A DNA stretch of 64,000 bases from Apostichopus japonicus (taxonomy: Eukaryota > Echinodermata > Holothuroidea > Aspidochirotida > Stichopodidae), in NCBI RefSeq assembly GCF_037975245.1, contig NC_092563.1, forward strand, positions 27,493,960 to 27,557,959. Direction: 5' to 3'. The position numbers were made by a program, and so were the translations under genes. Of the stretch, positions 21,482 to 34,245 are shown in pieces. The notes under the pieces were generated by a model. The model worked only from the letters and a program-made list of their open reading frames with translations. It was not told where the DNA came from and did no database searches. Every line of letters begins with the position of its first letter. The first letter of the stretch is position 1.

Positions 21482-23580
21482 CTGTAAAATAAAAACACTC
21501 ACGCATTATTAATTAAGACATGCTGTTACATTTGTCATGTATGAAGCAATCCATCAAAATGAAGAACTGACAACGTTTAAGTTGATCGACTTAACAACGT
21601 GAACAAAGAGTTTAAAAATTCCTTGATAAACACTTCTATATGTCACTTGAAGCAGATGCTTGCGTTTTTCGTTGCCGCAGGTACCATTTAAACACCACGA
21701 TTTGGGTAGGTTATTTTACATTGTAAAGATTATTAGAGGAGACTTGGGGCCACACTTGGAAGAAGACACCCCCCCCCCCCCCTGCACAAATATCTTCTTT
21801 CATTATTACAGAATGTTTCCTAATTAAAAAGCAAGATTTGCATACAGGTTGATTTAACGGTAAAATGTATCAGTTCTCATCTTTTTGTCAATTTTGTGCA
21901 GTATGCACCAACTTTATGTGCAATAAACACAAAATTATTAATACTTCAATATACAAAATACAAAACACATAAAAATGCATTAATATGTTTTGATACATCG
22001 AGGAGATTCACACGTAAGGTTAACAAAGAAACTTGTAAACGGGATCCTCAAAATAAAGTCAATAAGGTTAACAAACAGAAGGAACACGAACGAAAGCAAA
22101 GAAATATAGGCCTAAATGACATATAACGGATCTCCATAAAACAAATGAGAGACAAGTTATGATTGAACAAAGAGCAGGGTATATACCTAGACTTGCACTT
22201 AGCCAGAGAAGGTGCTTTTATAACTATTACAATTATTTGGGACAGAGAGGCAATGCAATGCTTCGTGGATGTTAGGCAGAGATAAATTTAGGTAGGTTAA
22301 GATTATCGTTATGTCTTGTATTGCAGTGTACCTGAATATACCATGCAGATGCTAAGTAAATGCTCTATTTGTGGTTGCAAATAATTTTTGTCAACCATAC
22401 CGTGCTATTAAGATAGATCAAGCAATGACCTTTGTGTTTCCCAAAATGTATTGTCTTATTATTTCAATAGAAACATACCACATGTACTAAGAAAGTTTTC
22501 AAACGTATTTCTTAATAAACCCTCAGTTTATCCCCTACATGAACTGACTTAGAACTATGCATGTAGGCATCACGTCATGTAACATATTAGATCAAAATAC
22601 AATTTTTTTGTACGGGGGGGGAGAGGGGTCCGTACCTTTTAAGATGATATGTGGCGCCAACGTCGACGTTTAATTTAGCCAAAGATAAGTTCTTTCCCCA
22701 AACTTTTTCATTTTGATATTTATTGTAAGTGGCACTGTTTATGAATATTCAAGATGACTTATAAAAATCGTCATCGTCGTGAAAAATTCGATTATGAATA
22801 AAGAAACAGTTTTAAAGTATATTATGTTTTGTAAAAAAAAATCAATCCGCCTTGGTGTTTCCTTGATAAACTTTTATGATCTAATATCTATAAATGAATA
22901 TCCTCGTGTGGAAGAGGGCATTCGAGAAACAAGAAGGAGATAACTCTATAGTGACATCTCAAACTAATTGCATTCATAGACCAATCGAAGCAGGACGTTC
23001 TCCAAAAAGACCCTACACCGTAGCATATCCCTTTAAAACTTGACAAATTACTATAGAAATCATTTATTGATCGGATAGAAGTACATCCTATTTTACAATT
23101 AATTTAATTGCCGGACCAATATCCACGGCGCATAAAAAAAGAAAAGTAGGACTAAGAAAAAAATGGCAAAAACTAAAGAACCAAAATGAAACATACTTCA
23201 AAAATGTGTTTCAGAAGATTAATCGGGTACAAAAACAGACAAGGGAGAACGCATAGAGGAAAAGCCTACACCAGTATCGCATTCGCTGATTGATCTACCG
23301 GACATCTCTATAATTACGGTATAGCGCCTTTGATCTAGTATATATAGATCAGTGTTATAACACCAGTTCGCAATGCATAAATATGCGGTATAGCAGTGCT
23401 TTTACGCGCAATTCGTGAATTCTGTGCAATCTGGGAGGTATTTTTTCAATAATTTTCAATAATGATGACGGCAAATAGGCTAAATATGACTACTCTGGCA
23501 TGGCAGGGGTCTTGTTTTCAAGCTCGGGAAGTGCCATTTCCTGCAATCTGGGAGGCCTTTTTTTTTTAAATTTTCTCCAT

Positions 23581-23615
23581 TACGCTACGCGCCAACCATG
23601 GTGGCGCGTAGCGTA
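23581..23615. repeat. Perfect 14-bp-arm hairpin
   Basis: TACGCTACGCGCCA is followed by a 7-base loop and its exact reverse complement TGGCGCGTAGCGTA. It is GC rich in an AT-rich setting, and CpG rich. Confidence 0.9.
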
Positions 23616-23944
23616 GTTTGACCTACCAAACGTCCTGCCGATAATTATGATAGATGGCCACACTCTGATATGCCGTACCAATCCCAAATAGCTGACGCCC
23701 CTGTTAAATCGAACAGTTTGGTATCGGTCCTGAGGAATAATTTTGCCCGCCTTCACTTCCTGAAATGTCTGAAATATACACTTTGTTTATCAAGTAAGCC
23801 TAAAAGTTTATCCCGGCTACAATGTGGAAGTCCGCCCCCACTTCCATATCACAACCTCAGAAACAGATGCAAGTGATGTGAAATTTCGCATAATATTTTA
23901 ATATGGAGCGAGGGGGGGGGTCATAAAAAAATACATATATCAAC

Positions 23945-23945
<1 letters not shown>

Positions 23946-24032
<87 letters not shown>
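23946..24032. repeat. (TA)n microsatellite
   Basis: About 43 TA repeats with a single interruption (TACAT) near 23979. Confidence 0.95.
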
Positions 24033-24035
<3 letters not shown>

Positions 24036-24317
24036 ATAATATCAAAATAGAGTTATAAAATGTTGACGATATCTTGATACTTTGGCATAAAAAAAAACAC
24101 ATAAGATGAGGGTAATAAACTCACTTGAACTGTACCATCCAATATTTTAGCAATATGATATTTTCACTTTTTACTCGAAAGTCAGCGATCAGTCATATTG
24201 ATAGATCAGTAGATGAAATTTACATAATTGCTCAATTTATGAGTTTATTGCACAATGATTGAATTACTCCTAGCTAATTGAAGTAAATATTTGATCATGA
24301 TGTCGTAGTTTACAGGC

Positions 24318-24557
24318 GCGGATCCACCGGTGTGGGTGGCCAAACCCCCTGCCCCCGCTTTTTTTCAACCCCACACAAAAAATTAAAAGTACACTCTAGC
24401 ACAACGGTGCGTGTAGATTGTATAGACTAACTTATAGACCTAATTTATAGCCTACATAAGCCACAGAATGTACCATTTGACGTCTAAAGTTTTTTTTTTT
24501 CTGGTGGAGGACCTCACATTCTGCCCCGCATGGAGGTCGGCTGCAGTGACCACTGGA
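24318..24557. mobile_element. Possible degenerate MITE
   Basis: GCGGATCCACCGG near 24319 is roughly mirrored by CCACTGGATCCAC near 24550. Similar GATCCACCC / GGACCCGCCCC ends occur near 54430 and 27511. Imperfect ends and no target duplication, so this is weak. Confidence 0.3.
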
Positions 24558-25913
24558 TCCACTATTGTGTTATCTGTCATTTCTCTGACGAATGTTGCGT
24601 TCTTGGTGCCTGATTAATGTTATATGATAGTTGTGTCGCAAAATTTGATGAGTTGCTCATTTATTCAAACTGAGGAAATTCATCAATGAATCTCTTTCCC
24701 CATGCCAATCCCCTCCCCCAAGCCAACTCCATTTCTCCCATACCAACACGATCCCTCAACAAGCCATCTATCTCAGCATATCTCAGCATAGGGTTCCATT
24801 TTTATATAGGTTGTTTGATGATCGAAAACTCGAAGGAACACTTAAATGATGATCGGGGTAAAGTGGCTTGTCGCGAGGTCCCTTCTGATAACACACACCT
24901 CTTCTCTCCCTCCCGACCCCCAATAGACAAGAACGAACCCCTCGCCTTAGGCTCCTTTCCGATCACCTTATATCTGATACGATATTATGAGTTAAAAAAC
25001 CGACATGACGTGTTATTATCGTCAATGTTTTCGCGGGAAGGGGTGGTATAGAAATCGAAGAGGCATGTGGGATCCATATCCACCTCGTGGATGTGGGGTT
25101 CGGTTTAGTACCCTTTATCATCGAATTTCCTGTTTGATTTTTCTGATTAATTCTTCAGCCAGAATTCAACTGATTGATATAAAATAGTTCGAATAACGTA
25201 ACCACTGACCAAAAATCCCGTTACCACAGCAACCTCATTCAATTGACTATTTCTTAACCAACTAACAAAATCTTGTCAACCCACATGTTATTGTCTCTTT
25301 GCATTTTTTATTTTTTTCACCTTTTCCGTAAATTCCAAGTCTGTGCAATCACGACCAGTTTTAGTAGAAAGACTCAAGCTGAAGCCTCGTGACGTAACCG
25401 ACAACGAGTTCTTTTAACCAATTGAATGTCAGAGATTAGCATATGAATATTCATAACGTCGAGTTCATTCCTTTTATGGGGTGAAGAAGCCCGAGAACGC
25501 CCCTTACGAACTTCCGATTGCTGCGTAGAGTATGATACATGAAAATTTGGAAATAGAGAATTCGGCAGAAAGTGTTTTGGAATAGATTATTCCGTTCAAC
25601 ATTCGATGTAAACCTTCGGTAGGTTTGATTCTACATTACCGTCAATATTCTCGGAATCTAGGTGACTTCTTTCCGCCGTTGTCTATCAATTGTGTATACA
25701 AATAGTACACGCACTATCGAGCTTTTACTATTTACATTGAGGAAGCACACGTAACAAGGTGTCACTGAAACTGGCCAGTGCGTTTTACACTATACGTATA
25801 CACTCGAAGGCAAGCGTTCGTTGCAAGTGCTACGGTAGAATTTGACAACCGTTTTTCATCTTTTTCTATTCTGATTATCAAAAGGCTTAATAAATCACAG
25901 AGAATAATACAAA

Positions 25914-25990
25914 ATGTCGCCTAATATTGACACCGATGGAATTTACCAGGCATACACAGATGTCAGGGACGACAACAACGAAACTGCATG
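25914..25990 (+). CDS. COTL1: COTL1-like exon 1
   Basis: Start codon in AAAATGTCG; encodes MSPNIDTDGIYQAYTDVRDD through ETA. Ends TG|GTAAAA (phase 2), completing Trp with the next exon. Confidence 0.9.
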
Positions 25991-28900
25991 GTAAAATTTT
26001 TTTTATTTTTTAAAGTTAGAATAACAAGCTCTAGTTCCCACCTGTGCATCTCACAAATGTTAATGAGCAGACCTAAATCATTTGATTACCTTCTTCAGTG
26101 TAGCTTCATTTTTCTTCTTCTTTGCTTTCCCCTGAATTTCAACGGTCGTATGTGGAAACTTTGCTCAAATTGTATAACAGGATCTGTACTTAGTATAATA
26201 TAGGCCTACATGCAGTAGTTTGGAATATAGCATTGATCGTTACTATATATACTGTCAATTAAGGTGCTCTCAGATGTAGGCCTATTGTTTAACTCAGCGA
26301 TCACTGTATGCAAATTCATAGGTCGATCGTTAATTGTAGGCTACATACCGTAATTCTAAACTCACAATATCAGGAAAATGGACATTACGTTATCTTTACA
26401 GTAAATATATAGCCTGTCACGAAATTATCACAATACACTCGGACTGATTAAGTGTTTGAATTGCCACGCCCCTTTTCAAGAAGCACGTGCTTTGTTAAAG
26501 TAAAAATTCCTTTTATTTGTAACAGTTCCATTCGTTTCATTACTGACGTGTACAATCATATTGTATCATTTTAATTACTTGAGGGACTTGTGAAACACAT
26601 TCAGCACATTTTTATTTTTGCTTTTTCATTCACGTTTGGAAAGTCTCAAATGTAGATTACCAGGAAGTGAAAACAATTTAACATTCCAATGCGTACGTTA
26701 TGTCACACCGATGCATGAGCAGATACTGTACGTCTTGTATAAGCCGGGCATTGTGTAACGAGAACAATGTCTTTGGTATTGAATTTAATAGACCGAATTC
26801 TCACCGCGGTCAATACTAGCTTTCAAAGCTGTTTATCAGAATTGCCCAGATTAATATTACACAGTTTAACTGTGCATACCGTTGGCATTGATACTAATTT
26901 ATGTCGGATTGTCAGTCTTTCAGTCAGACAAACCTTTGTTACTTTTTTTTTTTCATTTCGGGTTGAGGAGCCCCTTTACAAATACATTCATTTGAATATA
27001 TCAGTCACTTTAATACATAACCTGTGGTTATGACTCATGAAGAGTCAGTCGTTGAATCGAGTGTTTTGTGTGCATTGCTTCACTTTTCATGAACTGTCTG
27101 TGCTCAACGCGTGAAGCTGACAAATTATTACACATCAAACTGACAATAGCCCTTCTTCACCTCGAATGCGAACGTTGGCTGTGCATCAGAGACTGCCATA
27201 ACTGGGGTACCCACCCTCCACCCTCCCCCACATTCATATTCATGTGCACCAAAAAGAAAACGACTGGAAGTAGAATAACTGTGAAATTTATTTTTGTAGT
27301 AAAATAGTGTCAGATTCTAAATTTCTCTGTGAGGGGACATGCAACCATCGGTAGTTTATGCTTCCTAAATAGCTTTGCGCAAGTAAACATTAAAATGTAA
27401 TGTATACACTATAGTACCTTGTCATGAACAAATTTATATGTTTTGTAGGTAATTTTTATTGCCAAAAGGTTTCAGAATGAAGACCCATCGAGGCCCCTCC
27501 GTGGACCCGCCCCTGAAAACATATTGTCCCAACAGCTTAGGCCCTGGTTAGGGTCCAACTTTGACAGTCATAGTTTCTCCGTCACACAGTGAATCTGTGA
27601 GACACGTGTTGAATCATTCAACTATACTATTTTATATTCTGAAGTAACAGGGCAAAACAGCTACTTCAGTACAGAGTTAGGTATGTATACTTGAATTATT
27701 CAACACGTGTCTCACAGATTCACAGCAATATGACTGTCACAGTTGGACCCTAACCAGGGAATAAGCTGTTCAAATGCAATGGTAAACCATACTGAAGTTG
27801 GTTTTGTGTGTTACAAGGACACCAAAACTGACACAATACTCTATCTTTCTTGAATGACGGATACGAAGGTCAGTGCTTATAGGGTCATCGGCGTCCTATA
27901 GCGTAGTGTATAACCAGGGAGCTGCTACTCTGTCTTTATCAGGTGACCAACCGATAACAGACCTATCGTGTGTATTTCCGATCCAAATCAACTGATTGTA
28001 GACAATAAATTAGCTTATCATTCACCATCGGAATATTAATCTCTGAGCAAAGTCAAGTTTGCCAAAGTTCCTAATCAAACGGGGTGCATAGACGTGTAGT
28101 TGCCGACTAGGTAGCTTTGCAACTAATAAATAAAATAAATTGGAACTATTTTGGAACATGAAATTTCAAACCAAAAACTCTGCAGCTTGATCACTCCGTA
28201 TGCTTCAGTCACACCTATGGAATTTATGTATATTCTTCCACTATAATGTTTACAATTTCCTTCTAAGTTTCTACCATTTTCAGGATTACACAATTACATT
28301 AACCTCTCTCTCCACACCGTTTACACCCGAATAGATCAGAAGGATTCATAAACGCTCAAACAAATCGCAAAAACGTATCGATTAAGCTTCACTCATCACT
28401 GCCTTGGTAAATTCCCCACCCCTCGTCCCCACCCCCAACCCATTCCTCATCAGAGTTAAGGAAAACTATATTCCTCTGCCGTTGTATTGTTATACAGTAT
28501 GTTATAACAGGGGATTGCATGCAATATGTGGGCGATTTGTATGACGTCATTAACTACCCTATATGCCCTCCCACCCGTAGATGGTTCCGGTTCAACTTCA
28601 ATATAGTGCCCGATAGAAAATCGTCCACGCAGTTTACATTTGAAAAGGTGTATAACTCGAAAAGTCATAACCCTTGATTAAAAGACATAAAGAGTAGTAT
28701 GTAATTGAAGTAACTCCAAGGGTGACTGTGTTCTTCCGGTAAAGGTATACCACTTCCTATAGTTTAGCCCCTACTGCATCCGTTTTCACCGTGATAACTT
28801 GAAAAATGCCACGAACGGAAATAACATTTGGTTTATGGTATATGTGATATGATTAATGAACTGTTACTGAACCTACACCGAAAGGCATTAATTAATGTAC

Positions 28901-31900
28901 TCGAGTACACAATGTGGAGTTCCCCCCCTCCCCCCCCCCCCCCCCGCTTTCCGAGATTGGCCTTTGATGTGGTTTTTCGGTAGAAGCCAACACCTTAGGG
29001 TTAGTTCTATATACGTGTATGAATGGGCAATCATTGTGTCACTTTAGAGAATTTTGAACTAGCTCAGCGTCAAGTTAGCTACCACCTAATTGTATCAAAC
29101 AAAATCTCAATCGGCCGACAACCCCTCATCACCCCCTCCCCACCCCCACATCTCCGATCGACGTACATTTCTCAACTTGGAGGCTGTTGTGTTTTTTTCT
29201 ATCTTTCTTACAAATTGACATGTCTCCCTACTAAAGAGCTGTTTTGCATATACATTGTCATGTGACGTGTCATATTTGTTTCTTCTTTCTTCAGGGCATT
29301 AGTTAAATATGCAGAAGACAAATCCATGGTATTACACGGAGTGGGTACAGATTATGAAGAAATGATTTCAGGTTTACAAGGTACGTATTGCATAAGCTTC
29401 TGTATGAACTATCTAAACTGTCTATACACTCTTCTGTTTGTATATATGTGTAAAGCAGAAACCTGCAATACGAAATGTTTGCCACAGCACAAGTAACGTT
29501 GGCAGTAAAGAGCTAAACCAATGGCGCTAGACATCTCAAAGTTTGGGACTCTCTTTAATTAACCGAAAAGAACGATATGTACAACTATCTAAATGAAGGA
29601 CGCTTATTCAATCTACTCAAAAACCTCTTCATATGTGTATTCCACGACTATTTCAGTGCATTGATTACCCAACCTTATCCTATAGGAAGGCCGGGGGAGG
29701 GGGAGGAGGGTTAAGGGACAATTATTACACCTCAAACCTCTTGGTTGTGGTCTTTATATTTCCTTAAGTATATTATGAAAATAAGAATACTTAATTCATT
29801 ATACCATACTTTCCCAGGTATTCCTAATTGCCAAGGCCACGGGAGTGTAGCCCCCCCCCCCCCCCACCCCAACCTCAATTAGGGCGTGTATAAAGCTGAT
29901 GAATAATTTTGATTTTTGAGCGCACTGACTGCGGTGCGTGTTTGTTATATATTGTTTAGTCATTGGCTGTATAAAATATGATTATGAATCAAAGGTTATT
30001 ATAAAAATGAACAGAAACACCTGCGCCTATTAGTAACTGGACACCGCAAATAACACCCAAAAGCCGCCGAATGATTTACAGCAAAAGTATTGCATATAAT
30101 TTTCAAAACTTAAACACCTCCATAATATATCTTTACATCACACTAGAACTATGGACTGTTAGCTTAGTATAGGATATCTGATAAAGAATTACATGTACTC
30201 TGTTCTGCTCTATAGTGTAACGTACATCGACAAGAAATTGTAAGTCTTGTCATTGAGAGCAGACAATGCTATAGTGTTCTAGCAAACAAACTGAATAGTT
30301 GAAAGGTCAGCAAATTAATAAATTATGTCCGAATAGGTTAGAAAATCCACGTCTTAGTGACGTCATTTGCACTTTTCATCACGCATTGCTCTGCCCCGTG
30401 TGAGACAATTGTCTAATTCGTCACTCCACAATGTCGGGGGAATAATCTTTCTGGAACGAAAAAATACGTAGGCCTACACTTGGAACCCAAAATTCCGCTT
30501 TACTAAACGCTTTTGGCATGCTTACTTGTGACCTTGAACGTGTAGTTAATGCATTATTCCAATTATACGAAAGTGTTGCGTCTTAGTACGAGTGCTTCAC
30601 TGCATACAACTTGGCACTATGACGTCGTAGGCCTTCCAAATTCAATTGTTTCATACAGTGGTTGCGAAAAGAAAGCTCTTGGAATAATTGTTGAGCAATG
30701 AAGGAGAAGAAATTAAAAGTCCACTATCTATAGAGGTCATGCACTTGTTAGATCAATGAATTGGGTAACCAAGAATTTTCGCCTGTCGTAAATTTACCTG
30801 TCAAAGTGCCATTTTGATTAAGTTGGCCTATACACTACCCCATTCTCTATCATACCGCTTCAATTTGGCATATTTAACGTTGTTAAGCTTCTTAGATTAC
30901 TTATTCGAATGTTAATTTCAACATTAATTACCCAGAGTATGCTTGAAAACTCAAATAATGGTCTCTAATATTCAAATATAATTGAGAATTTACTGATATA
31001 TTCAAAACATTTTCGCTCACCGCGGTTTTCTAACGTCCCGTTTATTACTCCTTCGGTCTACGGATATTGTCAAGGGTCATACTCTCAAGCGATTAAGAAA
31101 CGCGCAAAAAAAACAAAAAAACAGCCTGACTATGGGTCTAGATAGATGAGTTATGACAAAGCTATGTAAACACGATCCAAAGGCCTATGAACTTGAACCA
31201 AGCTGCTTGCCACTACCTACGCAGATATATAGAACTTCCTATTTAGTTCTATTAAAGCAAAATAAAGTTTTGTTTTATTTTTGTTTTCTTTCGTTTGTGC
31301 AGTGTTATTATGCTTAGAACAGAAATCAATTGAGGACAATTGGTTTTGCAAATAGGGCGCACAAATGTATAGCACATTTTATCAGAATTTGTCGTGCAAA
31401 TGTTATTTTTTCTTTATGTGGAGAGAAAACTAACAAATTTTCTTATTTGTTAACAATTTTCTCTTTGTAGTTAGCATGCTCATTTTACGTACCGTTAAAA
31501 ATCATGTAACCATGGAAACAAATGGCTATAGCGTAACTGTGACCCTGTATAGTTAGAAATGACAACTACAGTAATGTGTGTATATATGTATAATCACGCT
31601 CTAACCGCAACCGACCATGCCTCGTTGACCAATTATCAATTAACCGAATAAAGTGATTTACTCACCTGTATTATTAGACAACACATCATAAGTTGCCATA
31701 GCAATCCAGCAGTCACATATCTTATGTATATGAATATTAGGCCTAGATGTATCAAATGACAGAATGTATAGTTAGTCACATAAAATCACACCATTGCATT
31801 GGAACAGCTCACTTAACGGACGAACTAACAATCGTTGTTCAGTGTTACTCAGTCTAGCCTATACCCATGTTACGCAACTTGAACACAAACAAAGTGTATA

Positions 31901-32988
31901 AGCTGATAAGAAAACCTTTTATGTTATTCCAGGGAACAAAATGATGGGAGAAGAGAAAGTCATGAGATCTTCCCAATGAGCTTCATCCTCCACTATCCAT
32001 ATCCATATAATCGTCGTCGACGTCATAAAACATCATCAATTTTTTCCACTTGATAAGCAGGAAATTGCTTGAAAATACAAATAATTTAACATGGTGTTAC
32101 ATTGATTGATATTATCTGTGATGTTGGGATAAGCTCATTCTTCCCAGTCCCCCCCCCCCCCGCCCCGCGACCTTGTTTTGGTTTTTGTTGCCTTTCTTTA
32201 AGGTATGTTCATATGTCGTGCAGTGTAATCGTTAACACATGCCTTGGTTTTGTAGTAGAAAAGTACTACAAGGGAAATCTCTCTACATAAATATTTTTTG
32301 CTCCATTTACAGAAGACGAAAGGGCATATGGATATGTTCGTCTGGTGGTCGGAGATGAGTTAAGTAAGCGGGTCAAATTTGCTCTAATAACCTGGATCGG
32401 ACCAAGCGTCAGCCCCATGAAAAAGGCAGCGGTCAGCACAGATAAAGGTACCATCAAAAGCGTGTTTCAGGTAAGGAACAAAACCTAATGCAAGGCAAAT
32501 TAAGCTACGTTATCGAGTTTGCTTCTTGTGAGGTTGAGAATGATATGAAGGTGATGGGGAGGGTGTGGTGTGCGGGTGGCAAATTCCAGTGTGAATGGAC
32601 ATCCTGTCCTTCAAAATATCTATCAACATCTTTCTTAAAAATGAGGATCTTGAACATATCTTTAGTGCTGCCATTTGTCATTGGGGGGCATGGAGCCCAA
32701 ACACCCCCTACATGGGAGTTGACTTCACCGACCCACTTCCGCATACAAGTCTTGAACCGTTTCCGACCCAAAGTATTTTTTGCTCTATAAAGTAACCAAA
32801 ATGCAGTATAACTCCCTTGCTTTCACTTTACCTCTCAAGATATTTTCACGATTGTTGGCTTTTCTTCATTACAGCAATTTCAAATTGAAGTACAGGCAGA
32901 TGACCTGCGAGAGTTGAAAAAGAGTGAATTAGAAGCCCTGATTAGGAAAGCTGGAGGTGCCAACTACGGAACCGGTGTACGGGACTGA
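25914..32988 (+). CDS. COTL1: Coactosin-like protein (spliced, complete)
   Basis: Exons 25914-25990, 29295-29380, 32313-32470 and 32875-32988 join in frame to 144 residues (human COTL1 has 142). The product is a single ADF-homology domain, a cytoplasmic F-actin-binding fold. Diagnostic blocks are YTDVRDDNNETAW, YGYVRLVVGDELSKRVKFAL followed by ITWIG, and IRKAGGANYGTG. The lysine before FALITWIG corresponds to human Lys75 (F-actin binding). The lysine before AGGANY corresponds to Lys131, which in mammals binds 5-lipoxygenase; whether that partner applies here is unknown. The ATG is the only one open into the first donor. Introns are 3.3, 2.9 and 0.4 kb. No nearby gene suggests co-regulation. 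Confidence 0.95.
25991..29294 (+). other. COTL1-like intron 1
   Basis: No coding exon recognised. Contains the fold-back element 27531-27770, a poly-C tract at 28921-28945 and C-rich patches near 28410-28445 and 29125-29150. Confidence 0.6.
27531..27770. mobile_element. Fold-back (long inverted repeat) element
   Basis: Left arm 27531-27621 begins AACAGCTTAGGCCCTGGTTA. The right arm 27691-27770 is its inverted counterpart, ending TAACCAGGGAATAAGCTGTT. Both arms include AGACACGTGTTGAAT and a GTCCAACT(T/G)TGACAGTCAT stretch. The left arm carries about 14 extra bases (TTTCTCCGTCACACA region). The central spacer is ~70 bases. No ORF; reads as a non-autonomous MITE. Confidence 0.85.
29295..29380 (+). 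CDS. COTL1: COTL1-like exon 2
   Basis: Acceptor TTTCTTCAG, donor CAAG|GTACGT (phase 1). Encodes ALVKYAEDKSMVLHGVGTDY followed by EEMISGLQ, equivalent to the WVTFKY...YQHFIQ part of COTL1. Confidence 0.88.
29381..32312 (+). other. COTL1-like intron 2
   Basis: AT rich with no coding signal. G-rich patch at 29690-29712, C runs at 29851-29866 and 32150-32162. Nothing else recognised. Confidence 0.6.
32313..32470 (+). CDS. COTL1: COTL1-like exon 3 (actin-binding core)
   Basis: Acceptor CTCCATTTACAG, donor CAG|GTAAGG. Contains SKRVKFALITWIG and STDKGTIKSVFQ, the best conserved part of the ADF-H fold. Confidence 0.95.
32875..32988 (+). CDS. COTL1: COTL1-like exon 4
   Basis: Acceptor TTCTTCATTACAG. 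Encodes QFQIEVQADDLRELKKSELE, then the KAGGANY tail and TGA. Candidate poly(A) signals AATAAA lie only at 34461 and 34471, beyond the SINE. Confidence 0.95.
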   Translation, partial: QFQIEVQADDLRELKKSELEALIRKAGGANYGTGVRD

Positions 32989-33965
32989 TTTTAGCATTCG
33001 CTGTAATATACTAATATATGAATCTTATTGACGTTCTGCATGACTTGACAATACTGACAGAACTGTCAAAGAAATTGTTTTTTTTTAAAAAAGAGTATTT
33101 TACTTCATTATTTTGTGTGAGTAACAAGATGGTGTGCTCGTCTTTTACGCAACAGCAACGATAGTAAAGATACACGCACGTCATCCATTGATATCCACAG
33201 TCACCATATGTAGGCTATATTCACTAACTTTGGGATCAATGTGGTGAATTGTGATTGGTCAGTCGTTTTATGACATCACAATCATTTCTGGGATATGCCA
33301 AAAGGATTGTGCAATTGACAAGCCTCTTAACCCATCAACTTTTTGTTGTTTGAAAAGCTTTAATTTCAAGCAAAGTTTGAATAGCATTGCATTGCATACC
33401 TAAGTACTAATATATTTCTGTTAATGCAAAACTGGTTGTTTAGGCGTTGAGATACGGTGCATTGAGCTATTAAATCTAAGAGCAAATTATAGATTTTCAA
33501 AATTTTTAGAGAAGTGAAAATTAAGTGCTTTGTTTCCTTCTGTATATGGTTAATTGTATGATATCCATGGACAAGCATATATGTTCTCGCCAAGTAATTT
33601 ACAGAAATTTCTAACTGGAGTGACCCTTGCAATATGTCCACCCTCTATGGCAAGGTCCCCCCCCACCTGCCCTCTCCTCCCTCACCACAGTTAATAATTT
33701 CAAACCACTGGGATGAAATTAATCACAAAATGAAATTTGGTTAGATATGCAAATCAAGTAATTAGTACTAGAATTAAATCTCACGTGACCATAAATTAGT
33801 CTTTCTCATTGTTGTCTAGGCGCAATATTTTACACTAGATGTGATAAGCATGCATGTCTGTGATGGACAGACAGACAGACAAATTGAGGTGAGTGAACGA
33901 CACACACACCCTCACACGTAGTATTAGAAGTACTATCGTTTGTACGTGAGGAGATTTCGAGAGAG

Positions 33966-34245
33966 GGTGGTGGCCAATTGGCTAAGGCGTCGGACTTGTG
34001 ATCCAAGGATTGCCGGTTCGATTCCTGCCTAGTTCATTACATTTTGTCCTTGGGCAAGATGCTTTATCTCACTTGCCTCTCTCCACCCAGGGGTTTAATG
34101 GGTACCTGTGAGGTAACTTGTCATTGGGCGCAGTATATGACTGATGCCGACTGGAGGGATTGTGTCTGGGACAGGTTATCATTGACCAGGGGTAATATAA
34201 CTTCTGTAAAACTGGTATAAAGCAAATATTATAATTATTATTCTG
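33966..34245 (+). mobile_element. tRNA-derived SINE
   Basis: Has a tRNA-like head with box A-like TGGCCAATTGGCTAAGG and box B GGTTCGATTCC. It continues into a body with TTGGGCAAGATGCTTTATC, ACCCAGGGGTTTAATGGGTA and an AT-rich ATTATTATT tail. The acceptor stem does not pair, so it is not a working tRNA. Box A/B would be an internal RNA polymerase III promoter. Confidence 0.85.

Larger units (their letters stand above)
21500..25913. other. Intergenic region between the HOIP-like and COTL1-like genes
   Basis: No gene recognised. It holds a C run near 21769-21782, a G run at 22615-22623, a perfect hairpin at 23581-23615, a long TA tract at 23946-24032 and a possible degenerate element at 24318-24557. 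The last ~500 bases should contain the COTL1-like promoter. A TGACGTAA (CRE-like) octamer occurs near 25392, but nothing proves its use. Confidence 0.5.

Noticed and set aside
33968-34040. tRNA gene
   Set aside because: Box A and B are present but the acceptor stem does not pair, and the sequence continues into a SINE body.
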